Part shown: positions 58,042 through 64,000 of the stretch, piece after piece
Layout of the letters: each line of letters opens with the position of its first letter
Numbering within the stretch: position 1 is the stretch's first letter
Source: Gammaproteobacteria bacterium
GTDB taxonomy: Bacteria; Pseudomonadota; Gammaproteobacteria; Burkholderiales; Thiobacillaceae
Direction: 5' to 3'
NCBI GenBank assembly: GCA_018820765.1
Contig: JAHJNN010000005.1
Span: 84,152 to 148,151, forward strand
Length of the DNA stretch: 64,000 bases
The notes under the pieces: model-generated
Database searches by the model: none
The model's input: only the letters and a program-made list of their open reading frames with translations
Told to the model about the DNA's origin: nothing
Position numbers and translations under genes: made by a program

Positions 58042-58440
58042 TCAAATATGGGGAAAGTCCGGGTTGTATGCAATTTCCCACAGGAACCCATCCGGGTCGG
58101 CGAAATAGCCCGAATAGCCGCCCCAGTCCGTCGGCTGCCCGGGCTTGGTGACGGTGCCGCCGCAGGCGGCCACCTGGGCGAGCAGCGCATCCACCTCGGC
58201 CGGCGAGCGCACGTTGTGCGCCAGCGCGAAGCCGCGAAAACCGCCGCCTTCCGGCGCAAGGCCGGCATCGGCCGCCAGGCTCTCTCGCGACCACAGCGCC
58301 AGCCAGGTTTTTCCGAGCTCGAAGAAGGTGACTGACGGCGGCGTCTCGAGACGCGGCAGTCCCAGGCATTCCTCGTAGAAGCGGGTGGCGCGCTCGAGAT
58401 CGGCCACGCCGAGGGTGATGAAGCTGATGCGGGGTTCCAT
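58042..58440 (-). CDS. VOC superfamily (glyoxalase/bleomycin resistance-like) protein
   Basis: 132 residues. ISFITLGVADLERATRFYEECLGLP and YFADPDGFLWEIAYNPDF are the two halves of a vicinal oxygen chelate fold; the last Glu is a probable metal ligand. Substrate unknown. It stands 9 bp after the hydrolase gene on the same strand. Confidence 0.9.
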   Translation of the reverse strand: MEPRISFITLGVADLERATRFYEECLGLPRLETPPSVTFFELGKTWLALWSRESLAADAGLAPEGGGFRGFALAHNVRSPAEVDALLAQVAACGGTVTKPGQPTDWGGYSGYFADPDGFLWEIAYNPDFPHI

Positions 58441-58449
58441 GGCGGTCTC

Positions 58450-59094
58450 CTAACGGGGCGCGCTGTGCGAATGCGCGGGCGGCGCGAGCGTTGCAAGGGC
58501 GCTGACGATGTCGTCGACGACCGGCGCCGAATTCATGATGAAGGTGTGTACCGCGGGAACCCGCATGGTCGCCGCTGCGCAGTCGCCGCTGGCTTCAGCC
58601 ACGCCGAGGATGCCATCGTTTTCCTCCATGCCGAAGGGCAGCCAGGCCGCGCGTGGACCGCCGGTTCCCGCATAGATCCGCACGAGGGTTGGCGGCAGCG
58701 GCAGCCCGCGCATGAATTCGTCCGTCGCCAGCAAGCGGCCCATCTCGCCCGTCATCGTTTTGTATAGCCAAAAGCGGGAAAAGAATTTTGCCGCCTTGCA
58801 GGCCACCATCGGCGGCGCCAGGAAAAAGCAGGCCGCGGGCAGGCGGCCTTGCAGTCGGGCGAGCGCCGACCGGATGAGCACGGTGCCGAGCGAATGGCCC
58901 ACCAGTGCGTAATGCGCCGTGTCCGCCCGGCGCTCGATCAGCCTCACCAGGCGGGCGGTCGCGCCGTGCAGGGTTTCGAAGGTCGGCGAATAGCCGAACA
59001 GGATCGGGTTGTGTCCGGCCCGCCGCAGGCGCCGGCGCAGCCGCATCATCGAAAGCGGCGTCCGGCCCATGCCGTGAATCAGGACCACGTCCAT
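58450..59094 (-). CDS. alpha/beta hydrolase
   Basis: 214 residues from the ATG at 59094; a TTG at 59112 overlaps the macrodomain gene. MDVVLIHGMGRTP holds the oxyanion-hole motif, YALVGHSLGTVLI the nucleophile elbow with Ser, and a C-terminal VHTFIMNS the His. Such enzymes cut esters or similar bonds; substrate unknown. It lies between the macrodomain and VOC genes, all leftward. Confidence 0.85.
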   Translation of the reverse strand: MDVVLIHGMGRTPLSMMRLRRRLRRAGHNPILFGYSPTFETLHGATARLVRLIERRADTAHYALVGHSLGTVLIRSALARLQGRLPAACFFLAPPMVACKAAKFFSRFWLYKTMTGEMGRLLATDEFMRGLPLPPTLVRIYAGTGGPRAAWLPFGMEENDGILGVAEASGDCAAATMRVPAVHTFIMNSAPVVDDIVSALATLAPPAHSHSAPR

Positions 59095-59101
59095 GCGCGG
59101 C

Positions 59102-59611
59102 TCAGGCGGCAAGCAGCGTCTGGTAGAGCGCGAGGTCCGCTGCCGAATGGCAGCAGAAAATCACCTCGCGGATGGCTGGAAACGCCGGCACCGTGGCGCG
59201 CACCGTCGCCACCGCAATCTGCGCGGCCAGCTCTTTCGGGTAGCCGTAGACGCCGGTGCTGATGCCCGGAAACGCCAGCGAGCGGATGTTGTTTTCCGTC
59301 GCGACTTCGAGCGCGCGGCGATAGCACGAGGCGAGCAATTCCGGCTCGCCGTGATCACCGCCATGCCAGACCGGGCCGACCGTGTGGATCACGAAGCGGG
59401 CGGGCAGGCGGTAGCCCCGGGTGAGCTTGGCGTCGCCGGTCGCGCAGCCGTCCAGCTGGCGGCATTCGTCCAGCAGTTCCGGGCCGGCGGCACGATGGAT
59501 CGCCCCGTCGACCCCGCCGCCGCCCAGCAGCGAGGCATTGGCGGCGTTGACGATGGCGTCGACCGCAAGGGTGGTGATGTCGGCCTGAACGGCACGCAAA
59601 GTCGCTGGCAT
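59102..59611 (-). CDS. macrodomain protein (ADP-ribose-binding, YmdB-like)
   Basis: 169 residues, full macrodomain. [32 protein letters not shown] is the ADP-ribose pocket and [25 protein letters not shown] the second loop. YmdB-type proteins remove acetyl from O-acetyl-ADP-ribose or ADP-ribose from proteins. First of a leftward trio with the hydrolase and VOC genes. Confidence 0.93.
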   Translation of the reverse strand: MPATLRAVQADITTLAVDAIVNAANASLLGGGGVDGAIHRAAGPELLDECRQLDGCATGDAKLTRGYRLPARFVIHTVGPVWHGGDHGEPELLASCYRRALEVATENNIRSLAFPGISTGVYGYPKELAAQIAVATVRATVPAFPAIREVIFCCHSAADLALYQTLLAA

Positions 59612-59781
59612 GGTGGAAGGAACAAATTAGCGCATGTGTCCGGTAGGAGCACCCGCAAGGGGTAGGCCGTGGATTGTAAAGCCGACGAGTCGGCAACAAC
59701 CACGCACCGGCGCCCTCGCCGCGATTTTCGTGCTGCAATCTCAGCTCAAGCTAAGCTATCCATCGAACGTCCCGGCGACCC

Positions 59782-60180
59782 CTAGCGCCCCGGGAGCGCG
59801 ACCTCGACGGTCTTGCCGCCGTAGCCGTATTTCTGGTCGCGTGCCTGCACCGTGACGGCCCGAACGCCGCGCGGAATCCGGACGCCATACAGATCGCGGG
59901 TGAAGGGCTGTTCGCCGGCATGGTCATGCAGCAGCCTGCGTTCGCCATGGACCGTGCCATCCTTGCCGACGACGCGAAAGGCATCGGCATAGCGTTGCGG
60001 CGTGTCGTAGGGCGAGGACACCGTGACATCGAAGTCGAAGGTGTCGGCCGCCCGCGATTGCGCCTTGACGGCCACCACGTCGGGATACCGCTGGGAGGCA
60101 GCGTCGCCCGCCTGCGCAGCGAATGCCGCCAGGCAGGCGCCCAGCACGAGAAGCGCGAAGAGCGGGATGGGGTGTCGCAT
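59782..60180 (-). CDS. exported hypothetical protein
   Basis: 132 residues with a signal peptide (IPLFALLVLGACLAAFAAQA, cleavage near residue 24). The mature part (VSSPYDTPQRYADAFRVVG, IPRGVRAVTVQARDQKYGYGGKTVEVALPGR) looks like one Ig-like beta-sandwich domain, reminiscent of SoxZ-like folds, but no family is claimed. Divergent from the aldo/keto reductase gene. Confidence 0.7.
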   Translation of the reverse strand: MRHPIPLFALLVLGACLAAFAAQAGDAASQRYPDVVAVKAQSRAADTFDFDVTVSSPYDTPQRYADAFRVVGKDGTVHGERRLLHDHAGEQPFTRDLYGVRIPRGVRAVTVQARDQKYGYGGKTVEVALPGR

Positions 60181-60313
60181 CCGCGTTATCTTACTCCGGC
60201 ACGCCGGCCCGGCGCTGCCTCGGGGCAGGCGGCGCGCAGAACCAGGCCAAGGCTTCGCCGGTCTCTATCGCAGCATCTTCTTTATCATGCACCTGACCAC
60301 ACCGGAGAGACCC

Positions 60314-61240
60314 GTGACCGATACGCCCCCGAATCCAACACGCCGCACGTTGCTGGCTGCCATCGCAGCCGCACCTTTGCTGGGGCCTTCGGCGGGGTGG
60401 GCGCAGCAGGCTCGCCCCGTCACCCGCGCCATCCCGTCGAGTGGCGAAGCGGTGCCGCGGGTCGGCCTCGGCAGCTGGATCACCTTCAACGTCGGCAACG
60501 ACCGCGCCGCGCGCGATGCCTGCGCCGAGGTGATGCGCACCTTCTTCCAGGCGGGCGGGCGCCTGATCGACAGCTCGCCCATGTACGGCTCGTCGCAGGA
60601 CGTCATCGGCTATGGCCTGAAGAAGCTCGGCCGCCCGGCGGGCCTGTTCGCAGCCGACAAGGTGTGGATATCCGGCGGCGCCGAAGGCCGCGCGCAAATG
60701 GAAGCATCGCGCCGGCTGTGGGGCGTTCCGCGCTTCGACCTGATGCAGGTGCACAACCTGCTGTCGTGGCAGGCGCACCTGCCGACCTTGTTCGCCATGA
60801 AGGCGGCCGGCCAGCTGCGCTACGTGGGCATCACCACCTCGCACGGGCGCCGTCACGGCGACATGGCGGCGATCATGGCGAGCCGGCCGATCGATTTCGT
60901 CCAGCTCACCTATAACCTCGTCGATCGCGAAGCCGAGCAGCGCCTGCTGCCGCTCGCGCGCGAACGCGGCATCGCCGTCATCGTCAACCGGCCGTTCCGC
61001 CAGGGCGCGCTGCTCGACCGGCTGGCGCGCCATCCGCTGCCGCCGTGGGCGGCCGAAATCGACTGCACCAGCTGGGCCCAGTTCGCCCTCAAGTTCATCA
61101 TTTCGCATCCCGACGTCACCTGCGCGATCCCTGCCACCACGCGCGTCGACCATGTGCGGGAGAACCTCGGCGCCGCCGGCGGGCGGATGCCAGACCCGGC
61201 CCTGCGCGCGCGCATGGCCGCCTATGTGGCGCAGCTCTGA
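60314..61240 (+). CDS. Tat-exported aldo/keto reductase
   Basis: 308 residues from a GTG at 60314, chosen for GGAGAG five to ten bases upstream; an ATG at 60287 is an alternative. The start has a twin-arginine signal (PTRRTLLAAIAAAPLLGPSAGWA), so the enzyme is probably exported folded. The barrel has RLIDSSPMYGSSQDVIG with the catalytic Asp/Tyr, FDLMQVHNLL, LRYVGITTSH and VTCAIPATTRVDHV. The substrate is unknown. Overlaps the next gene by one base. Confidence 0.87.
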   Translation: MTDTPPNPTRRTLLAAIAAAPLLGPSAGWAQQARPVTRAIPSSGEAVPRVGLGSWITFNVGNDRAARDACAEVMRTFFQAGGRLIDSSPMYGSSQDVIGYGLKKLGRPAGLFAADKVWISGGAEGRAQMEASRRLWGVPRFDLMQVHNLLSWQAHLPTLFAMKAAGQLRYVGITTSHGRRHGDMAAIMASRPIDFVQLTYNLVDREAEQRLLPLARERGIAVIVNRPFRQGALLDRLARHPLPPWAAEIDCTSWAQFALKFIISHPDVTCAIPATTRVDHVRENLGAAGGRMPDPALRARMAAYVAQL

Positions 61241-61932
61241 TGTCGGAGTGGTGGACCTACAGCCTGCGCGATCTGCTGCTGTTTTCGCCGCAGACCTACT
61301 ACCGGCTGTTCGAGCTCTACAACCTTGAATGGTGGCCGCTGCACCTGCTGGCACTCGCGCTCGGTGCGGCGGTTCTGCTGCTGTGGCGGCGCGGCGGCGA
61401 GCGGGCGGGGCGCGGCATCGCCGCGATCCTGGCGCTGTGCTGGCTGTGGGTCGCCTGGGGCTTTCACTGGCAGCGCTACGCCGCCATCAACCTGGCGGCC
61501 GGCTATTTCGCCTGGGCCTTTGCCGTTCAGGCCCTGCTGGTGCTGTGGCTGGGCGGGGTGCGCGGGCGGCTCGCGCCTGCTCCGGGCAGCCGTCTGCAGC
61601 AACGCGCCGGCCTTGGCCTGCTGCTGTTTGCGCTAGGGCTGTTTCCCCTGATGGGCCCGCTATTGGGAAGAAGCTGGACGCAGGCCGAAGTGTTCGGCAT
61701 GGCGCCCGACCCCACCGCACTGGCGACGCTGGGCGTCCTGCTGCTCGCCGGCGAGCGGCCGCTGTGGCTGTATCCGATCCCCGTGGCCTGGTGCCTGGTC
61801 AGCGGCGCCACCCTGTGGGCGATGGACGCGCCCGACGCTGCGGTCGTGCCGCTCGCCGCGCTGCTGGCGGTGGGCCTTGCAGTCGGCAGCGCCTGGCGGC
61901 ATGCGGGGGCGGCGAGTCGTCCGGACAGGTGA
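61240..61932 (+). CDS. DUF6064 family membrane protein
   Basis: 230 residues with about six hydrophobic segments. MSEWWTYSLRDLLLFSPQTYYRLFELYN and WPLHLLALALG resemble DUF6064, a multi-spanning family of unknown role. It overlaps the reductase stop (TGATG), so the two are co-translated. Confidence 0.8.
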   Translation: MSEWWTYSLRDLLLFSPQTYYRLFELYNLEWWPLHLLALALGAAVLLLWRRGGERAGRGIAAILALCWLWVAWGFHWQRYAAINLAAGYFAWAFAVQALLVLWLGGVRGRLAPAPGSRLQQRAGLGLLLFALGLFPLMGPLLGRSWTQAEVFGMAPDPTALATLGVLLLAGERPLWLYPIPVAWCLVSGATLWAMDAPDAAVVPLAALLAVGLAVGSAWRHAGAASRPDR

Positions 61933-61947
61933 CCGCTGGCTGGTGCT

Positions 61948-62295
61948 TTATTCGGCCTCTTGGGGTTTCACCTGCAACACCTGATCGATGAAGGCCTGCC
62001 AGACTGGATCCGGGGCCCACACTTCGCGCATGGGAAAGGACGCGGCCGCCTCGTCTTCGGACAGAACGAGCCGGCGATACAGATAGACGAAGGCCGACAC
62101 GCGCATGTTCCTGGCGCAATGCACCCACACCGTATGCCCGCGGAAGGCATCGAGCACCCCGGCGAACTGCACGAACTGAATCGCCCCGGCTTCAGCAGTT
62201 CGGGCTCGGTCCATGTCCTGAACACTTTTCCTGGGGGGCATCGATGAGGCGGACCAGCACCCGTTCCCGCGATCGCCCGGCGCTTCCTGGCTCAT
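61948..62295 (-). pseudogene. protein tyrosine phosphatase-like, N-terminus missing
   Basis: The last 75 residues (FAGVLDAFRGHTVWVHCARNMRVSAFVYLYRR, WAPDPVWQAFIDQVL) match the C-terminal half of small bacterial dual-specificity phosphatases, with the H-C-x5-R loop intact (HCARNMR). The first 40 residues are unrelated, and the N-terminal half of the fold is missing from all frames upstream. Probably a broken gene after a deletion or rearrangement. Confidence 0.65.
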
Positions 62296-62348
62296 TGCGG
62301 CCTCCGCATAAAGGGCAGGGCAGGCTCATGCCTCGGGTCGCGACAGGG

Positions 62349-62735
62349 CTATTTGACCAATGCGCCCTTGTCGGCAAGGAGTGCCCTCAACACCGACCGA
62401 TGACAATGTTCCTCGTCTTCGCAGTAGCAGCCCACCGAGAAGTTTGACTGGCGAGACAGCGCGGCGAGAAGCTCGATCGCGTGCGCGCTCTCCGGTGCGG
62501 CCATTTCCGCGCGGTACTTCCTTTTGAACGCGGCCCATTGAGCCGGAGTCGTGGCCGCGTGTGCGAGCTTCATCGTTTCCGGGCTCGGCGCCAGACTGGG
62601 AAACCAGACGTCGTACCAGTCCCGGGAAGCGAACTCGGCCTTGGGCACGCCGCGCGGGGGACGGCGGACAGTTCCAATGCGTATGCCCTCATCTTTGGCC
62701 CGCGGGCTACCGAGCCTTACCACGCGAACGGCCAT
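62349..62735 (-). CDS. DUF488 family protein
   Basis: 128 residues from the ATG at 62735 (an in-frame start at 62759 is possible). VRVVRLGSPRAKDEGIRIGTVRR, RDWYDVWFPSLAPS and FSVGCYCEDEEHCHRSVLRALL are the DUF488 pattern with conserved Cys. Function unknown. It lies just upstream of the phosphatase remnant on the same strand. Confidence 0.85.
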   Translation of the reverse strand: MAVRVVRLGSPRAKDEGIRIGTVRRPPRGVPKAEFASRDWYDVWFPSLAPSPETMKLAHAATTPAQWAAFKRKYRAEMAAPESAHAIELLAALSRQSNFSVGCYCEDEEHCHRSVLRALLADKGALVK

Positions 62736-62927
62736 GGGCTGCTCCTGCTCTTGCGCCAAACAAGGCGCACTCCGCCATGTCTACTCCAGGATTTCATCCT
62801 AGCCTCGTCCAAGGCTACGGACGAAACTCGTGACGATGGATAGCAAGGCATTACGTGCGTTTCCCAGACATTGCGGTAGCGCTGACTGCGGGCTAACGTT
62901 TGGTACGACCTGCAATAGACACGGCCG

Positions 62928-63218
62928 CTATTCCCACGGCAACACTGGCAGGCGCCGAAGATTAGCGACGTACCGTTCGTTGTTGTAGGGGAGCTTCGAG
63001 TGCAGAACGTCAAAGATCTCCTGACTTAGAACGGCAGCGATGAGGTTTCTTGATTCGTCCTCGGTGAGGCCAGATGCCGTCAATCGGGCAAGCGTTTCCC
63101 GAGTCTCGGGCGGATTGTTGTCACGGAGCTGATTGTCGAGAACTTTAAGGACAGCAGTTCTGAGCGTTTCTCTCGACTTGTCATCCATTTCGCGACGGCC
63201 TTTCCGAGACTTCCCCAT
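62928..63218 (-). CDS. hypothetical small helical protein
   Basis: 96 residues, not recognised. Polar and helical (ETLRTAVLKVLDNQLRDNNPPETRETLARLTASGLTEDESRNLIAAVL), no Cys, no signal peptide; the repeated helix-turn pattern suggests a compact bundle. Its ATG at 63218 overlaps the TAA of an upstream small hydrophobic frame (TAAATG), so the two are likely co-translated. Confidence 0.65.
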   Translation of the reverse strand: MGKSRKGRREMDDKSRETLRTAVLKVLDNQLRDNNPPETRETLARLTASGLTEDESRNLIAAVLSQEIFDVLHSKLPYNNERYVANLRRLPVLPWE

Positions 63219-63350
63219 TTACCTCACGGTTACGAATAGCGCCAGCGCGATTACGAACAGAAACAATACAGCACCGACATACCGTAAAGCACGAACCCAG
63301 CTTCCCCTTTTCGAAGGCGTTGAGAACTTCGAGTTCGTAAGAATCAATCT
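63219..63350 (-). CDS. possible small membrane peptide
   Basis: A frame ending at the TAA of 63221-63219 encodes RGSWVRALRYVGAVLFLFVI and a further ALALFVTVR, one strong hydrophobic segment with basic flanks. The 5' end is uncertain: the first codons overlap the antitoxin-like remnant. It may be the intact tail of a small membrane protein joined to other DNA near 63298. Confidence 0.35.
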   Translation of the reverse strand, partial: RLILTNSKFSTPSKRGSWVRALRYVGAVLFLFVIALALFVTVR

Positions 63351-63357
63351 TCGGCAT
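63298..63357 (-). pseudogene. BrnA/CopG-like antitoxin remnant
   Basis: From the ATG at 63357 the frame reads MPKIDSYELEVLNAFEKGKL, the typical start of antitoxins paired with BrnT-type toxins. Similarity stops after about 20 codons, where the frame runs into unrelated DNA. It overlaps the end of the toxin remnant, as in intact pairs. Confidence 0.55.
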
Positions 63358-63488
63358 CGACTTCACCCTGACTCAGATAGTCCCGAGTCGCTTTGCGACT
63401 GGGGATGATGGTCTTGAGGAAGAAGTGGTCTTCCTCTTCGATGAACGGTACCAACTACACGTAGTTATCGCATGCGACGACAAGGACA
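63344..63488 (-). pseudogene. BrnT-like toxin remnant with internal stop
   Basis: The minus strand reads VLVVACDNYV, stop (TAG), LVPFIEEEDHFFLKTIIPSRKATRDYL, SQGEVDAED, stop: the C-terminal third of BrnT-type toxins. The TAG is probably a mutated TGG (Trp precedes LVPF in relatives). The rest of the gene is missing upstream, replaced by the membrane-protein cassette. Confidence 0.55.
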
Positions 63489-63490
63489 CG

Positions 63491-63844
63491 TTAGCGCGCA
63501 AGATAGATGACCCACTGTGCAAAATAGCCTAGGAAGAACAAGAAGACGAATCCCAAAAGCATAAATATGCCAAAGGTGCGTCGAGTGCGCCAAAGATAAA
63601 ACGGCAAGTAGGGTAGCCAGTAGAAGAAGACCAATTGGCCGAACTCGAATGGACGATAGATATCAGAGCGATTTTTGCTGTCTGCATCGACCCAAAGAAC
63701 GAGAAGAACGATGAAGACAAATTGCCAAGTGGACAGTAGGTTTTCTGAAGCGTCAGCGCCATGCCAGAAAAGAATTACCTCGTAGGTCGCCGCGAATATC
63801 GACAGCAAGACAAGTGCCCCGAGATAGAGTGACTGTTTCCGCAT
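63491..63844 (-). CDS. small membrane protein, possible cassette
   Basis: 117 residues with three to four hydrophobic segments (about 5-25, 40-55, 70-90, 92-112) and a W-rich, basic loop; not recognised. The gene is flanked by inverted CGTTAGCGC/GCGCTAACG sequences (about 63490 and 63858), which resemble cassette core sites. Its composition is lower in GC than the core genes. It cuts into the toxin remnant. Confidence 0.6.
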   Translation of the reverse strand: MRKQSLYLGALVLLSIFAATYEVILFWHGADASENLLSTWQFVFIVLLVLWVDADSKNRSDIYRPFEFGQLVFFYWLPYLPFYLWRTRRTFGIFMLLGFVFLFFLGYFAQWVIYLAR

Positions 63845-63956
63845 GCCCGATGTTGAGCGCTAACGAAGCTGTATAAAAAGTCTCATGCCGGCATCTTGCC
63901 CCAGTGCGGCAAGTGCATCAACATCGCGCCACTGTTCACGAGTGGAGCGAAACCCC

Positions 63957-64000
63957 TTGGCCCGCTACAAGCACATCGACACCAGTCCCCGTTTCATTGC
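63957..64000 (+). mobile_element. start of a transposase gene (IS1182-like), cut by the window end
   Basis: From a TTG at 63957 the frame reads ARYKHIDTSPRFI to the window end. This resembles the N-terminus of IS1182-family transposases, which open with a similar A-R-Y-K-x-x-D motif. GGAG lies ten bases upstream. Only 14 codons are visible, so the call is tentative. Confidence 0.4.

Overview
The window looks like a piece of a GC-rich betaproteobacterial chromosome, most likely from the Nitrosomonadales/Thiobacillus neighbourhood. That is inferred from gene content and order: an iscRSUA-hscBA-fdx-iscX operon, flagellar flhB-flhA-flhF-(flhG-like)-fliA, and a single sdhCDAB-sdhE-gltA-sucAB operon. 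It splits into an accessory part (1 to about 21.3 kb), a core part (about 21.4-47.5 kb), a signalling part (47.6-57.9 kb) and a mixed right end (58-64 kb).

Accessory part. Positions 1-2.1 kb carry gene cassettes on the minus strand (two GNAT acetyltransferases and a HEPN-like protein) with one clear integron attC site and no integrase in view. Next is a pair of divergent operons. Leftward are a sigma-70-like protein, an unknown protein and an ImmA/IrrE metallopeptidase. Rightward is a ubiquitin-like conjugation operon: DUF2188, a single-domain multiubiquitin-type Ubl, an E2-like protein, a fused JAB-E1 and DUF6527. After a secreted HNH nuclease and a TfoX-like protein come remnants of a conjugative element (DUF736, DUF932, RadC). 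The island ends with a defence cluster: an Abi_C protein, an AbiE toxin-antitoxin pair, a hypothetical gene plus XRE-ImmA regulator pair, a zinc-ribbon/HEPN-like protein, and a Gabija pair (OLD-type GajA nuclease and UvrD-like GajB helicase). No integrase or attachment site could be identified.

Core part. suhB and trmJ diverge; cysE, iscR and the full Isc iron-sulphur operon follow. Three IscR type-1-like sites are visible, two before iscR and one before cysE. A DUF3050 gene sits inside the isc operon between hscA and fdx. In the flagellar block, FlhB lacks its NPTH autocleavage domain and the FlhG-like protein lacks a P-loop. The TCA operon is interrupted by a long palindromic element between sdhA and sdhB. 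It also carries copies of a short hairpin repeat inserted in frame in sdhE and sucB (and in flhB), where SucB appears to have lost its E3/E1-binding domain.

Signalling part. A TPR response regulator, a small histidine kinase, a REC-PAS-GGDEF-EAL protein, a CheY-like protein, a PAS kinase, a PAS-GGDEF cyclase and a FIST sensor form a c-di-GMP/phosphorelay cluster. The right end holds a VOC protein, a hydrolase, a macrodomain protein, an aldo/keto reductase, a membrane protein, several broken genes (tyrosine phosphatase fragment, BrnT/BrnA-like remnant) and the probable start of an IS transposase. No rRNA, tRNA or CRISPR array was seen.
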